Part shown: positions 1 through 11,251 of the stretch, piece by piece
Numbering within the stretch: position 1 is the stretch's first letter
How the letters are laid out: every line of letters starts with the position of its first letter
DNA from: Symsagittifera roscoffensis
Taxonomy: Eukaryota > Xenacoelomorpha > Acoela > Convolutidae
Length of the DNA stretch: 64,000 nucleotides
NCBI RefSeq assembly: GCF_963678635.1
Contig: NC_087065.1
Location: 12,607,579 to 12,671,578 of the forward strand
Direction: 5' to 3'
Translations under genes and position numbers: made by a program
Notes under the pieces: generated by a model
The model's input: the letters and a program-made list of their open reading frames with translations, nothing else
Database searches by the model: none
What the model was told of the DNA's origin: nothing

Positions 1-757
1 AGTTTGAGGTAAGCAATGCTTCGACATTGATTGTCGCTGTATGAAACACTATGATCGAGATTTTTGGTTGAGTAAAAACTTAAGGCTAACTTTTCACATA
101 AAAACATTGTAACATTTGTGCACATGACTCGACTTTGTTGGACCAAAAGTTAGATCCTGTTTTATTCTATCCAATCATTTCTGATTCATAATTTGACACA
201 GTTCAACCCATAAATCGACTTCGATGCGATCGAATTTTTCGCCCAATCCTCTCAGCCTGGGTCCAACATCAGACATCTTTCGACTTTTTGGGTTGCACCA
301 CGAGTCAAGTGCATCAACCCGGGAACTGACTAAATTTTGCGATTGGCCTATAACTAGAGATCATTTTTCGATAAAACATATGAGCTTGACAATTGCCAAT
401 TTGTCCAATTGAATGAAAAATTCCACTTATAAAATCATTTTTACCTACTTCAATATACTATAGCAGAATGTTCGAATAGAGTTCAACACTCAGGAATGTA
501 ACCAAAACAAAGAAAAGTTTAAGCTATTAAAATTTATTCGTCACACTAATTTCAAGTATTTCGTCCAATTGCGTCGTGATATTTTGTTTTTATGAAAAGC
601 AAAACTTTTACATTAGAATGTTGACTGTTTTGACTCTTCTGCGGACTGAAGTTTTCATTTTAACAAAACCGTAAGATTCCAAGAAACAAAACGTCAAATT
701 GTTTAACGCATCTAGTTTAACCAATTTTTTAACTTTTTGTTTCATGGACGTATCAGT
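1..757. other. Non-coding AT-rich stretch, no gene seen
   Basis: I see no supportable gene here. The only open frame of note (62 codons at 224-412, plus strand) has no recognisable domain and no splice context that ties it to the gene starting at 1554. The sequence is AT-rich with short homopolymer runs. Confidence 0.5.
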
Positions 758-1225
758 CAGGGGCGGATCTAGGATTTTCTCGAAGGGGGATGCGGATTTT
801 CAAAAAAAATCGAAAATTTTGCCAACTTTTTTTTAGTTCGACCAAATTGATTTTCAGAGCTCTCCCAAAGCAGTAAAAACACCTTGCCGCAGGCAAAAAT
901 TTGAAAAAAAAACAGGCCGAAAAAGGCGTTTTTAGGCACTTTTTTGAAAATGTTGACCAAAAAAGCGCGTTTTTTCGGCGCGCGCTCCCCCTTTAAAATA
1001 AGTTTATATTGGCGCAGGCACCTGAAGAAAAATTTTGGGGTGCGTCACCAAAAATGAATATCTCAAAATAAAACAAAGGGGACCCTTTGGGTTGGCAGGG
1101 CGTCCGCCCCCACCCAAAATTCGCCCGTTATAAGGAGAGCTCAGAAAATATTTTTGATCGGCAATGAAAAATTCAATCTTATTTTAAAAATCTACTTTTA
1201 ACACTCGAGAAAATCTAGACCCCTC
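758..1225. repeat. hAT/MITE-like repeat with degenerate terminal inverted repeats
   Basis: The left edge reads CAGGGGCGGATCTAGGATTT, a form typical of hAT-type ends, and the right edge near 1205-1225 contains GAAAATCTAGACCCCTC, which is an imperfect reverse complement of it. The interior has G-runs and AT-rich blocks and no transposase frame. I could not find a clean 8-bp target duplication, so the exact borders and the superfamily are uncertain. It lies about 330 bp upstream of the first exon of the gene at 1554. Confidence 0.4.
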
Positions 1226-1553
1226 TTAGCGCACACAAGGAACCATTTATAAAAAAATTTTGATTTTTTTTGCAAGGTGACTGAGATTACTGTGTAATGA
1301 TTATTGTTCAAAATTAGTGAGTTGGACACAATAGGTGGTCGGTTACTTTTATCTTCGTTTACATTTGTTCTACACAGTTTGAACCACTCAAACTTTCGTT
1401 CATTTTATGACGCACATATAGTCGAAAACTATAAGCTGAGAACAATAACTATAAAAACCATTTATCGATAATCATATTTTGCACTGCAACGTTTTTTTTC
1501 GTCAATTTGCGTGTGGGCATAAATAAATAGCAAATGAGTTAAGTGCGTGAAAA
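1226..1553 (+). promoter_or_regulatory. Putative promoter/5' UTR region of the 1554-3798 gene
   Basis: No coding frame is visible. A TATA-like string CTATAAAAA at 1449-1457 lies about 100 bp before the ATG at 1554. That is compatible with a core promoter, but such strings are common in AT-rich DNA. No transcript evidence is available. Confidence 0.2.
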
Positions 1554-3798
1554 ATGGACTTGGAAAAAGAAGACCGGGAGCAGAAAAAGGCGGAAGAAAC
1601 AGGTTCAACAGAGGTCAACAATGCATTTCTGACAGACCCCTCGACTAATAAAGGTGTGTTTCTGTTTTTTATTGTTCGTCTGTCATATTTCAACCCACTC
1701 GGCTTCATTTTTTGGGCTCGGCTATAGGACCTCTCATAGGGAACTTCGGTCGAATAATGTCCACACATAAATCACAAGCTTCGGCGATTCTACAAACTCA
1801 TTTTAAACTCACCAGATTTAGTGATCAGAAGATATAATAGTTAGGCTTATCTATTAATGAGGTAAACAGCTAAACATATCTTGACTGAGACACTCGGATG
1901 TACCGGTGAGTTCGTTGTATTATTTTTTAATTATTAAGTATTTTTAAAAATTATTATGGGCTTATTATCCGCACGTAATCAGCTTTGGTGCAACCAGTAT
2001 GATGGCGCAAACTGTGGTAAAACCCTCGAGCTACTTCTAGATCAACTGGACTCACAAACCACTCAGTGGATGAGTGCCTGTCGTTAGTGTAACTTTAACT
2101 GGACTTGTTCTATTGTTCTAGAAGATTCAGAAGGGCAGGACAATGAAAGAAAAGAGGCAGCAGATCCTAAGTTGGGCGTAGACGGTACAGCTGCGGTAGT
2201 CGAGTTGGATTCGGAGGAGAATAAGGGCGAGGGTGAGATGCGAACAATCACACGACTCACAAGTACACCAGCCACATCACACAAAAAGTAGGCGACAAGT
2301 AGACTCGAAGTGTCGGCAAAAAACCCACGCACTCTGTTAACAAACAATTTTTGTGTTCATGTTATTGATCGACAAAGACCCGATTTTTGAATAGAATCTA
2401 AAATAAACATAGTGAGGTTCCAAATGGTTGGCGAACTTATTAAAGAAAATTACAAGGAAATCGTAAAACAGCAAATTGATTTTCAGAGGTACTGATATCC
2501 AACCATTCAATTGACAATTTTGACAGGGAAAAATATCTTTTGAACGCGATAAATTAAGCCAAGTATGCATACTTTAGTTCCAAATTGGTGAAATTTGACC
2601 GAGAGACAACCGATTTATCCGAGATGACGGTTCAGAGGTTCAATAACCGAATGAGCAGCACCCGAGAAGCACCCAAGACACCCGAGAGGAGTCTGGCATT
2701 CGACCCCTGCAGATTACCGGAGACACCTCTGGAGCACCAGCCGAGAACTCTCTACTTGCTCGCAACAGATACTCCCAAGAGGGCCCCGCCCATTAAGGTG
2801 AACAAACCAAAGTCAATGGGAGATAAATAATTGAAAACAGATTAGAATTTAATAAGCTGAACTCTGTCAAAGGATCGGAACTAAACTTGCTAATGCATAA
2901 TCTGCTATCAATGTTTGGAATCTTTTGAAAAATTCTGCAACTGACGAAAACACCAGGAATCGAGGACACAAATTGCAAAAACATGGCAAAAAGTTGAATC
3001 TCAAACTATCAGTTAAATCTCAACTTTGAGTCTCAAGTTGAATCTCAACTTTTGCAATACATTTTTCGGCTCTTTTCGACTTTCTCATCCCCCTCGTAAA
3101 ATCACAAAATAGAATACTTGGTTCACTTGATCCCGCATACTTGTTTTTATTTCGTTTAGAAAATCAAAAGTCATTTCAAATAGGCTTTTATAACTTCAGA
3201 GATCATCAAACGGAAAACCAATTTTTCCACTCAATTTGCCGAAAAAACAGTTGCGACCAAATTTTATTAGTGTTTTCCGTCAAACTGTTTTCAGGCTTGG
3301 CGAGGATACGGGGGAAACATTTACTTCGAACCGGTCAACCTAAAGAAAGCTCCCATTGGGTCCAAACCCTCGACCACAATTTCTCTGTACAACCCACCAG
3401 TGAGCCAGGAACTAACCAGGCGAAGCTCACTAAACTACAAGCTAGCTAGTTATTACGAACAGCATCAAAGTTATGAGTATAAACTACCACCTGTTGTCGC
3501 ACCTGTTCATTATGACGTCACAATGATCGAAGATTGCGACGGGAAAGTCGGACGAGCGGGTAAAAATTGGGCTCACGACGAGCGAAGGTGGATGCGAGGT
3601 CTACAGTCGACAGGAAGCCTTCGGCTTTTGCCCTCGCAAGTGACGAGAAGCGCACGACCGACTGGAGGAACCAGAGTGAATTTTCGACTGGCAAATGAAG
3701 CTCTTGGCCGAACTGCGATTAAAAAGTCACAGCGCATAACTGCGTCGGCTAGCCGCTTTTCGGACGAACTGCACACAAGCTCGCCAGTAGTATTTTAG
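1554..3798 (+). CDS. Four-exon gene, 329-aa protein of unknown function
   Basis: I built this gene from splice signals. The exons are 1554-1653, 2122-2287, 2578-2797 and 3295-3798, each intron is GT-AG, and the phases chain exactly (1, 2, 0) to a TAG at 3796-3798. The acceptors are T-rich (TATTGTTCTAG, CAAACTGTTTTCAG). Exons 1-2 encode a very acidic, charged stretch beginning MDLEKEDREQKKAEE. Exon 3 has a Ser/Thr-Pro-rich part (APKTPERSLAFDP), and exon 4 begins AWRGYGGNIYFEPVNLKK and ends Arg/Ser-rich. There is no signal peptide, no obvious membrane segment and no domain that I recognise. If exon 3 is not spliced at 2797, the frame stops at 2828-2830, which gives a possible shorter isoform. 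Exon structure is fairly secure; function is unknown. Confidence 0.6.
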
Positions 3799-6064
3799 CC
3801 AATTAAAACTAATGATTTACATTGATTTTCTAGTGTTCAACACAGTGCCTTACTTCGAGCTCAAAAGTAGCTCCAGGAAAGGAATTGCATTTAATTCTAT
3901 TTCTTATCAGAATAGCAAGTGTTTTCAGATTGTCTGAAAACGTTTCAAAAAGCTGGAAACATTCTGATGCCTGAACAGCTGCCCACTCGAAGCCAAATAT
4001 TACAATCTAGAGCAGTGAGAACTAAAATACTTGATTAACCAGCCAAAAAGAATCAAAAACCGAAAGGAAAAATTAACAAGGATATCCAGTTGCTGTGCAA
4101 GTAGCACAGTATAATCCGACCGTTTTCATCAAAAAAAAAAATAAAAAAAACTTTTTCTCTCAAATTAGTGTCGTTTTTATTGAGTGGTGTGTTTGGAGAA
4201 CTATACAATCGCATCGAAAATTAGTTAATTAAGCATCATCGACAACATTTTTCTCAAAAATGAATAAAAAACAAAAAATTTAAAAAAACTTCAAAAAATT
4301 ATTGACTTCTAACTTTTTGCTCAATATTTTATTTAAAATTTTTTCTGCCTAACAAGAGCTAAATGAAACTTCCAAAACTAGTTTCTCGACCCAGTTTTCA
4401 AACCAGTTTTCTCGACACTGGGACAATTTTTTTAAAATCATTTAAGTCGTTCGAATCACGACTAGTAGGGCTTTAATAAGTTATATCACACGGCCCACTC
4501 CCATGATTATTTGTGGTACCTGATTTTGCGTGGAAAACAAAAAATAGAAAACTAAACTAAAACACACCCGAATACGAAGTTCCTCCCATTTTCAATAATC
4601 GGAACAACTACTAGACATTATTTTGTTCTCAGCAAAAATATATTACTTCGACCAGTATTGTAGTTTAAAAAATTAGATAGACAAAGTTGTATTTTGCTAA
4701 CAAAATCACCGAAGTTATTGAAATGAAACGAACTAAAACAGACGAAATAAAACAGAAACGTTATTGAAATGAAACGAACTAAAACAGAACTAAAACGAAC
4801 TAAATCAGAAGTTTGGAATGTAAAACATAGGAAATCGAAGATAAAGTAATGATCGCAAGTAAACATAAAAAAAACACTTACTTTGTTGAATAAATCTCAA
4901 CTTTCGAATTTCAAAAAATAGATGCCCTTTCAGTTTTTTGAAATTCTAGAACGATTTATGATTGGCGCTTTTTGATAACATTAACCAAAATTAAGAAAAC
5001 TGGATAAACAGGAAAAGTTTTTATTCCGCTGGACATCTAAAAATTACATTCCACTTTCGAAAGTAGAAATCGTTCACGTTTTGCTGAGCCATTTCCACGT
5101 TCGTATATGGACAAAACTACTGACGTCACTTTTAGCAGATTAATTTTAATTGAACTCAAAAAGTGCATATATAGCTAAGTGCATTCATAAATACATCAAT
5201 ATGTATGAATGCACATCTGTAGTTATTAGAGACCTTTATGCACATTTAACATTTCCTCCTGGAAAAAAATAATCAGCAAGACTCTATATAAAGAGTCTTC
5301 ACTACGTTCATTACCCTTATAAACAAGGAAACCGAAAAAAATTGAATGAAAATTATTGAAATTTTTCAACTTTTGTGTTCCGAAGAAAACATATATCAGG
5401 CTAAAGCTTTTTGATTTTCAAGAACTGCTTATGATTGGAACTTTTTCCTTAAGTTCAAATTAACCCAATTTAAGAAAACTGAATCAACGTGTAACTTTTA
5501 AAAAGTGCGCTGGAAAATTTAATTCATAAATGCATTCTTATGCATGACTCACTACTGTCGTAATTGGAGCATGTTAAGACTTTTTCCTAAAAAAAATCCT
5601 CCAAAAATCATCAAGAACTATATAAATGAAAATCACTTTGTTCTTATAATCATGAAGTCTATGAAGTTGATTTTGAACTTCTTGAAAAGCTTTATTCAAT
5701 CTAATATATAAGAACCGTAAAACAAACATTGCCAATAGACAGTTGGAAAAAGTCCATAAACGCCAAGTAACAGAAAAAAATACTGGATATTTTTAAAGTC
5801 CATTTTCCAATTTCATGAACTTTCGAAACTAGAAGTCAATCACGTTTTCCGCGAACTTACCAATTGCGCTGTTAGACAGTGGAAATTGCCTCCTTTTAAA
5901 AAAAAATTAACTGGGCATACTGAAAAAAGAATCAAAAGTCAATCGCGAAAATTCAAACTTGAGCGTGGATAAATTGCCTAAAAAAAACAAAAATCATCAC
6001 GAACTATATAAGAGTTTTCACTACATTCGTTGACTCTTACTATAAAAATGAAAAGAATGTATAT
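3799..6064. other. Intergenic, repeat-rich, no gene supported
   Basis: The sequence is AT-rich and I found no convincing exon on either strand. It holds copies of two dispersed repeat families that recur elsewhere in the window, one at about 4130-4600 and the other in short pieces around 5020-5110 and 5810-5900. Exons of the minus-strand gene beyond 15488, if they exist, might lie here, but I could not identify any. Confidence 0.4.
4130..4600. repeat. Dispersed repeat family B, copy 1
   Basis: This stretch resembles 24090-24570 in the same orientation. Both contain TTATTTGTGGTACCT followed by an AAAACTAAAACACACC-type block and a similar AATTAGTGT-rich start. No coding capacity is seen. The two copies are clearly diverged, so this is an old non-autonomous repeat of unknown class. 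Confidence 0.45.
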
Positions 6065-6569
6065 TGTTGCAGCGCAAATTTAACGAGTATAAATGCAGCA
6101 TATAAAATGAACCAAAATATAAATGCATATAGGGACAGTAGCCGAGCGTATACAGGGTGCGTCCCGGCGAGTTCGGCGCCGGTTCGAATCCCGCCTAGGT
6201 CACTTCCTTCCGAGAACTCAAATATGCTCCGAACTTGATGGGACGCTACGTAACCAGTGTCGAACTTCCCCCCCCCCCCCCCCCTCCCAAAAAAAAAAAT
6301 CTATGTTAAACGTCTTTTCGCTCTAATTTGGTTCAGCCTTTATTAAGGCTGACCTGCAAAAAGAGCAATTTGTCTCAAGGACAAATTTTGGCCATTTAGC
6401 AGCTTGCTTCGAATTATCCAGATGTTTATGGCCGATGTTAACAATGATAAAGTATGTTAAAAATATCGTTATGCTACGAAATCTCCGGAGTTATTTTGCC
6501 GAAAAAATGCTCATTAATTCAAGTGTTTAAAAACCTTTTTTTTACGAATTGTGGAGATTGACGCGCACA
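6065..6569 (+). repeat. 5' LTR of the BEL/Pao element
   Basis: It matches 14885-15382 with about 95% identity by eye, starts TGTTGCAGCGC and ends GCGCACA. Inside are a tRNA-like A/B-box block, a run of about twenty C residues around 6266-6289 followed by an A run, and TAT-rich flanks that could include the promoter. Confidence 0.9.
6139..6191 (+). promoter_or_regulatory. tRNA-like internal Pol III promoter boxes inside the 5' LTR
   Basis: An A-box-like TAGCCGAGCGTATACAGG (6139-6156) is followed by a perfect B box GGTTCGAATCC (6181-6191) at normal spacing. The surrounding sequence resembles a Ser/Leu-type tRNA but does not form a proper acceptor stem, so this is a tRNA-derived block, not a tRNA gene. 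The same block is present in the 3' LTR. Confidence 0.6.
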
Positions 6570-6572
6570 TTT

Positions 6573-6590
6573 TGGCGCCCCAAAAGGGAC
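6573..6590 (+). other. Primer-binding site of the BEL/Pao element
   Basis: TGGCGCCCCAAAAGGGAC begins three bases after the LTR. It has the TGG start expected of a site complementary to a tRNA 3' CCA end. I did not assign the tRNA species. Confidence 0.65.
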
Positions 6591-6639
6591 ATTTTTTGTC
6601 TTTAAACCCCCCTTCAAATTATCATTCTTTGTCCCCATT

Positions 6640-6800
6640 TGACGACTTCTCAGAGCATTCTGACCGACTTCTGAGCATTCTGACGACTCAGAGCATTCTG
6701 ACATCTTTTGACGACTTCTCAGAGCATTTGACGACTTATCTGAGCATTCTGACGACTCAGAGCATTCTGACATCTTTTGAAGACTTCTCAGAGCATTTCG
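6640..6800. repeat. Tandem repeat in the BEL/Pao leader
   Basis: Units containing GACGACTTCTCAGAGCATT and GAGCATTCTGACATCTTTTG recur at about 62-86 bp spacing. The open frames here are low-complexity by-products of the repeat. Confidence 0.6.
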
Positions 6801-7784
6801 ACAAATCGACCTCCCAATCACCAGCTTGTTCTGTTGAATTCGGTTCGGCTGAAGTCTGCAATTCGATATAGGCTGAACTTTTGTCGGCAGCCAAAAGCAT
6901 CACAGGTTTCTCGAACTCATCAAGGGACTTGACGAACAGTTTCAGTGGTTACGAGCAGTTTCAGTGCTTTGCTTCAGTGGGACTTGTGAGTGCAGTTGTT
7001 CAGACTCGTGAGAGAGAAACTTCCGGTGCCGAAAATCTCCAGAATTGTCAAAAACTGTAAGACTAGTCTAATTTTTACAAAACATTCTTTGCAATAAAAT
7101 TACGTTCCATGTGTTAATGTGTTATTACCAACTCAAAGCAAGCTACAAGTGGTAATTTTCCCGATACCACACATTTTTGGGTAATTGAGAACGGATTGAA
7201 AATCCAGAAAAACGGAACAGACAAAGGTACTAGATCATTTTTTTTGATAAATTTCGCACTCGAACCCTCTAACCGTCAATTCTGTAGAAAATTTTTGATA
7301 ATCGTTAGTTTTAGGTCGTTAAAACCACACAAAAATCAAAAATTGTTGAAAAACTACAACATAAAATCCCAAAGTTTGCTTATTTATCCGATTACCACTT
7401 ATGTTAAGTGGTCTGGGTAGGCAGTATCAGGCATGTTCAGTTGAGTTTTTTCATCCTCATGTTTCTTCCGCGTGGTTGTTGGAATTCCACCAATTTGCCT
7501 GAAACCCCACCTCGTTGGTTAACTAAAACTTAAGTTGCCCTCTCCAACGCATCTGTTTACCCGCTCACGCATTGTTTCTGTTTTGTCGCAGTAATGTTAA
7601 GTGGTCAGCTAGGGTGATATTAAGTAGGTTAAGTTGAATTTGTTCATCCTCAGGTTTCCTCCGCGGGGTTATTGGAGTTCAACCGACCTACTCAATTCCC
7701 AGCCCCACTGGTAATTACCGCCGCGAATAAGGGCTCTTAGCGTATGGTGCTCATACTCGGGGCCAGTTCTCTAGACCACGCGCT

Positions 7785-7908
7785 CCGTAAACTATCCGCA
7801 CCGTCTCAAAAGCGCGTACAAACAACAACCGTAGTTTGAGTACTGGCCGTAAACTATCCGCACCGTCTCAAAAGCGCGTACAAACAACAACCGTAGTTTG
7901 AGTACTGA
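7785..7908. repeat. 62-bp unit repeated twice in tandem
   Basis: CCGTAAACTATCCGCACCG begins at 7785 and again at 7847, and the two units are almost identical. The second copy runs directly into the first gag frame at 7898. Confidence 0.7.
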
Positions 7909-9112
7909 CCAACTTAAGAGCCTTCTTTTGAGATACAAGGAAAATATTACCGCTATTGTATACTGTCGCCGCAAAGGTACGGACAATATAGAAAAAGAGT
8001 TGAAAAAGACAGTTATTCTCGTTCTTAACATAGTTGAGGATTTTATCTCAAAGCGAAAGGCCAAAGGACAAATACTTATCGAAAAGTATAAAGAGCTGCA
8101 TCAGCCCCCTTCCCTTGAGTTGAAGACCCTGTTGTTACTTAAACGATACAGTGCTGACCTAAGTACGCTGAAAGCTAAGAAGAAGCGGAACCGTTTGTCG
8201 CCTAAAAATCGTAGGGCGATTCAAAATAGACTTAAAGCGTTAAAACTTCAAGTTACTCGCCCTTGTAAGTTATTGACGTATTAAAGTTTTTATTGGATTT
8301 ACTTGACTGAAAATAAAGTATTTTCTGAGAAACATTTATTTCTGAAATTATTAAGCATGGAAGTTGAATTTCAGAAGAAAATTAAGAAGTTGTTTGAGAG
8401 ACGTAGCAATCTCAAAAACGAACTTTATAAATGCCACGAAATTATTAGGGAATACATAGAGAGTCAGAGTCGTTGCTCAAAAATTGATACCTATATTGAA
8501 AAATGAAGGAACTATATAGAACAAGCGGTCGAGGTAAATAATGAGTTGATTGATATGGCTGCAAAAAGTGCCAACCCCGATTAATTGATACCGGCACAGG
8601 ATATGTGGCTTCATAAGTTGACGCAAAGCAACGATAAAGTTTCGCAGGAAGCTATCACATATAAAACAAGTTTTGAACCAATAACAGAGCCGGACAACAT
8701 AGATAGCAGCTCAAAAAGTTCACATCATTCCGGAAAAAGTGAAAAACCACAGTCGCATAAAACAGATACCCGCTCTAAGTTGTCACATCGAAGTAGCCAA
8801 CATCAGCAATCGGGTTCTCAGAAATCTAGTCGTTATATCACCCCTCCGTCGAAAACACCTTCTGAGAAAAAGCGCGATTTAATGCTTTTAAAGAAACAAC
8901 AAGAGAAGCTTCAGAGGCAGGCAAAAACGTCATTGAGGCTGAAAGAGCAGCAAAACAAGATGAAACAATATTTTTTAGAACAACAAAGCAGTTTAGAGTT
9001 GGAAGAATTGGCTGAATAACACAGGAAAAAACTGGCAGAAATTGAGTTTAAAGGGCTTGAGTTAGAAGATGAGTCGCGGAAATCAGCGAGAATGCTGAGG
9101 GAAGTGGTTTAA
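7898..9112 (+). pseudogene. BEL/Pao gag N-terminal region (broken)
   Basis: Three consecutive open pieces (7898-8284, 8303-8506, 8585-9019) encode Lys/Glu-rich, coiled-coil-like and then Ser/Gln/Lys-rich sequence (KSSHHSGKSEKPQSHK, RDLMLLKKQQEKLQRQ). Stops and frame changes separate them. The position before the DUF1759-like domain and the helical, charged composition fit the N-terminal part of Pao gag. I see no catalytic motif. Confidence 0.55.
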
Positions 9113-9273
9113 TTCGAATCTCTCCACAACTAACAATAGACGAAAATGATCGTACGCGTCACTGGGTCGAATCTGTCGACCACAATCAGCCTGACCCTGT
9201 TGTAGTTCCCAATCAAGAGCAGCACGTTCGTTCGGCAGCTCCTGAGAAAACTTATCCTGCATTAACAAATTAC

Positions 9274-9852
9274 ATGGTCTCATCAAGTTTTACAGCAGTG
9301 AATAATGGCCAGGCAGCTTCTAGTGATCCGGGATTGTATTTCAGTAACCACATTCACGGACAACGACATAATTTGTCGAATTTTGTCCAATCTCAGATTT
9401 GCGTTAACAATCCAGTAGGGTTACTGCAGGTCATTCAACCTGTTTCTGATAATTTGCCTCAGCAAACTTTTTTGTCCACTCATCCAGTGCTAGGTAATCC
9501 AAACACAGGGTCAGTAGTCACGGTAACTTCTGAAAACTATTTTGCTCCAACAACATCTACAGACGTTCCTTCTGGTGTAGCACCGTTCGTTCCTGCATCA
9601 ACAGCAATTAATCAGGTTTCTTTAAATCATCAAACTACAGGATCAGCAGTAGCTGGCTACCAAGCACCTGTAATCCCATCACAACATATGGGTGTACCCA
9701 TTAGTAGTTATAACTTTTCAAGTGACCACTATAACCCTTATAGCAATTCGTGGAGACCAGCTATTGCTGCCCCTTTAATGTCAGCTCAACAAGACTACGT
9801 TCCTGCGACAACTGTTTTTTTCCGCAGTAACTCCGATTGTTCCTCCGAATAA
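9274..9852 (+). pseudogene. BEL/Pao gag low-complexity middle region
   Basis: This 192-codon frame is rich in Ser, Thr, Pro, Gln and Asn and has no domain. The following gag frame starts with similar composition (QPESFLQAYQPFVPDYHGN), so a +1 shift near 9830-9880 probably splits one original frame. Confidence 0.5.
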
Positions 9853-9880
9853 TTTTGTTCCTTGTACAAGTGGAGGGACT

Positions 9881-11251
9881 GTGTTCTTTGCGCAGCCTGA
9901 AAGTTTTTTACAGGCTTATCAACCGTTCGTTCCTGATTATCACGGTAATTCTTCGAAATACCCAGCGCCAACTCCCGGTAATTCACCTGGTGCAGACGTC
10001 GAGCGTCCACTTTCGACACGAGAGTTGGTTAATATACTCATGCACAACCGAAAAGATCATCTCCCTGAGTGGAAGCTGACACAGTTCGATGGCAACCTAC
10101 TTAATTGGCATGAGTGGGTTGGACAGTTCAGATCGACGGTCGATTCAGCCATACTCAGTGACGATGAAAAGCTTACCTATCTGAAAACGCTCGGAGTGGG
10201 TAAAGCAAAATCCGCAATCGCTATAGCTATAGCAATCGAGTATAGCTATAGCGGAGTACTATATAAAGACGCATTAGCAACTCTTCAAAGAAAATTCGGG
10301 CAGCCGCATGCTGTAGTAGGGGCTCATCTCGATAAATTTAGTAATTTTCCGCCGCTGAAAATGCATAACTCGGAAAATGTAATGAGCTTTTCCTCTACAA
10401 TTTCTGGACTTGTTGCCGTATTCAAGTCTCTATCTTTTAACGACGACCTGAAAAGTGTTAACTTACTGAATCAAGCTGTCAGTAAGCTTCCCCCAAACCT
10501 TAAGGAGGCATGGTCAATGCAAACCGTAAGACGCCAATGGCATCGACCAACTCTGCTAGATTTCAACGAATGGCTTAAAGAAAAAACGGATGGTCATGAG
10601 AGGCTAAAAACAATTAATTCTAAGCGTAAGTCAGAAGAACCAGTGAAGCAAAAAGTAGGTACGAAAGTGTTTGCTAGTAACGCAAAGGTAAGTGATAAGA
10701 CAAAGGAAAAACCAAAGTTTCCTCCATGTTCTGTATGTAAAGGTCAACATGCTCTTTGGAATTGCGCCGTATTCGAAGAGAAAAACGCTACGCAACGAGC
10801 GAAGCATGTAGCCGAACAAAAACTTTGCTTTGCGTGTTTACACAGCAATCACAGTTTCTGCAATTGTAGCAAGGCCAGAAAGTGCCCCAAGCCAGATGCG
10901 ACGATGGCTAATGCCCTAGTTCTTTGCGATAGTGCTTCCACGCACTCATGGGTATTCGCTGATCTCGTAAAACGTCTCCATTTGGTTGGTACTCCCGTTA
11001 ACATCACCATAAATGGATTCAATTCCACAAGCTTGATGAAAACTCATCAAGTAAGTTTTCAAGTTTCCGCCGAAACGAATAATAGTGAATTTTCGTTTTC
11101 TTTTCGAGCTTATGTTAAGGATCATATTCGCATTGGATCGGATAGCATAAGTATTCCTGAATTACAGGAAAAATACCCGCAGTTGGCTCCGATAAAACCT
11201 ATACATTATAAGTACGAGGAAGTCAAAATAATTTTTGGACAGGATTTCTAA
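9881..11251 (+). pseudogene. BEL/Pao gag core (DUF1759-like), zinc knuckles and aspartic protease
   Basis: This 456-codon frame is the best-preserved part of the element. The segment LTQFDGNLLNWHEWVGQF matches the start of the DUF1759-type gag core of Pao elements. A Cys/His-rich region CSVCKGQHALWNC ... CFACLHSNHSFCNC is a pair of zinc knuckles that would bind the RNA genome. It is followed by a Pao-type protease start, ALVLCDSASTHSWVF, in which the active Asp lies in C-D-S. The frame ends with a TAA right after a GQDF segment, where the pol frame should continue. A palindromic CTATAGCTATAGC insertion at about 10215-10250 adds low-complexity residues (AIAIAIAIE). It is likely defective. Confidence 0.8.

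Noticed and set aside
6123-6326. A tRNA gene or small protein gene at the A/B-box block
   Set aside because: The block lies inside both LTRs, has no proper acceptor stem, and the open frame across it ends in the C-run and A-run. It is a tRNA-derived piece of the LTR.
10212-10250. A CTATAGC-rich palindrome as a regulatory site
   Set aside because: It lies inside the gag frame and looks like a local repeat expansion; nothing ties it to regulation.
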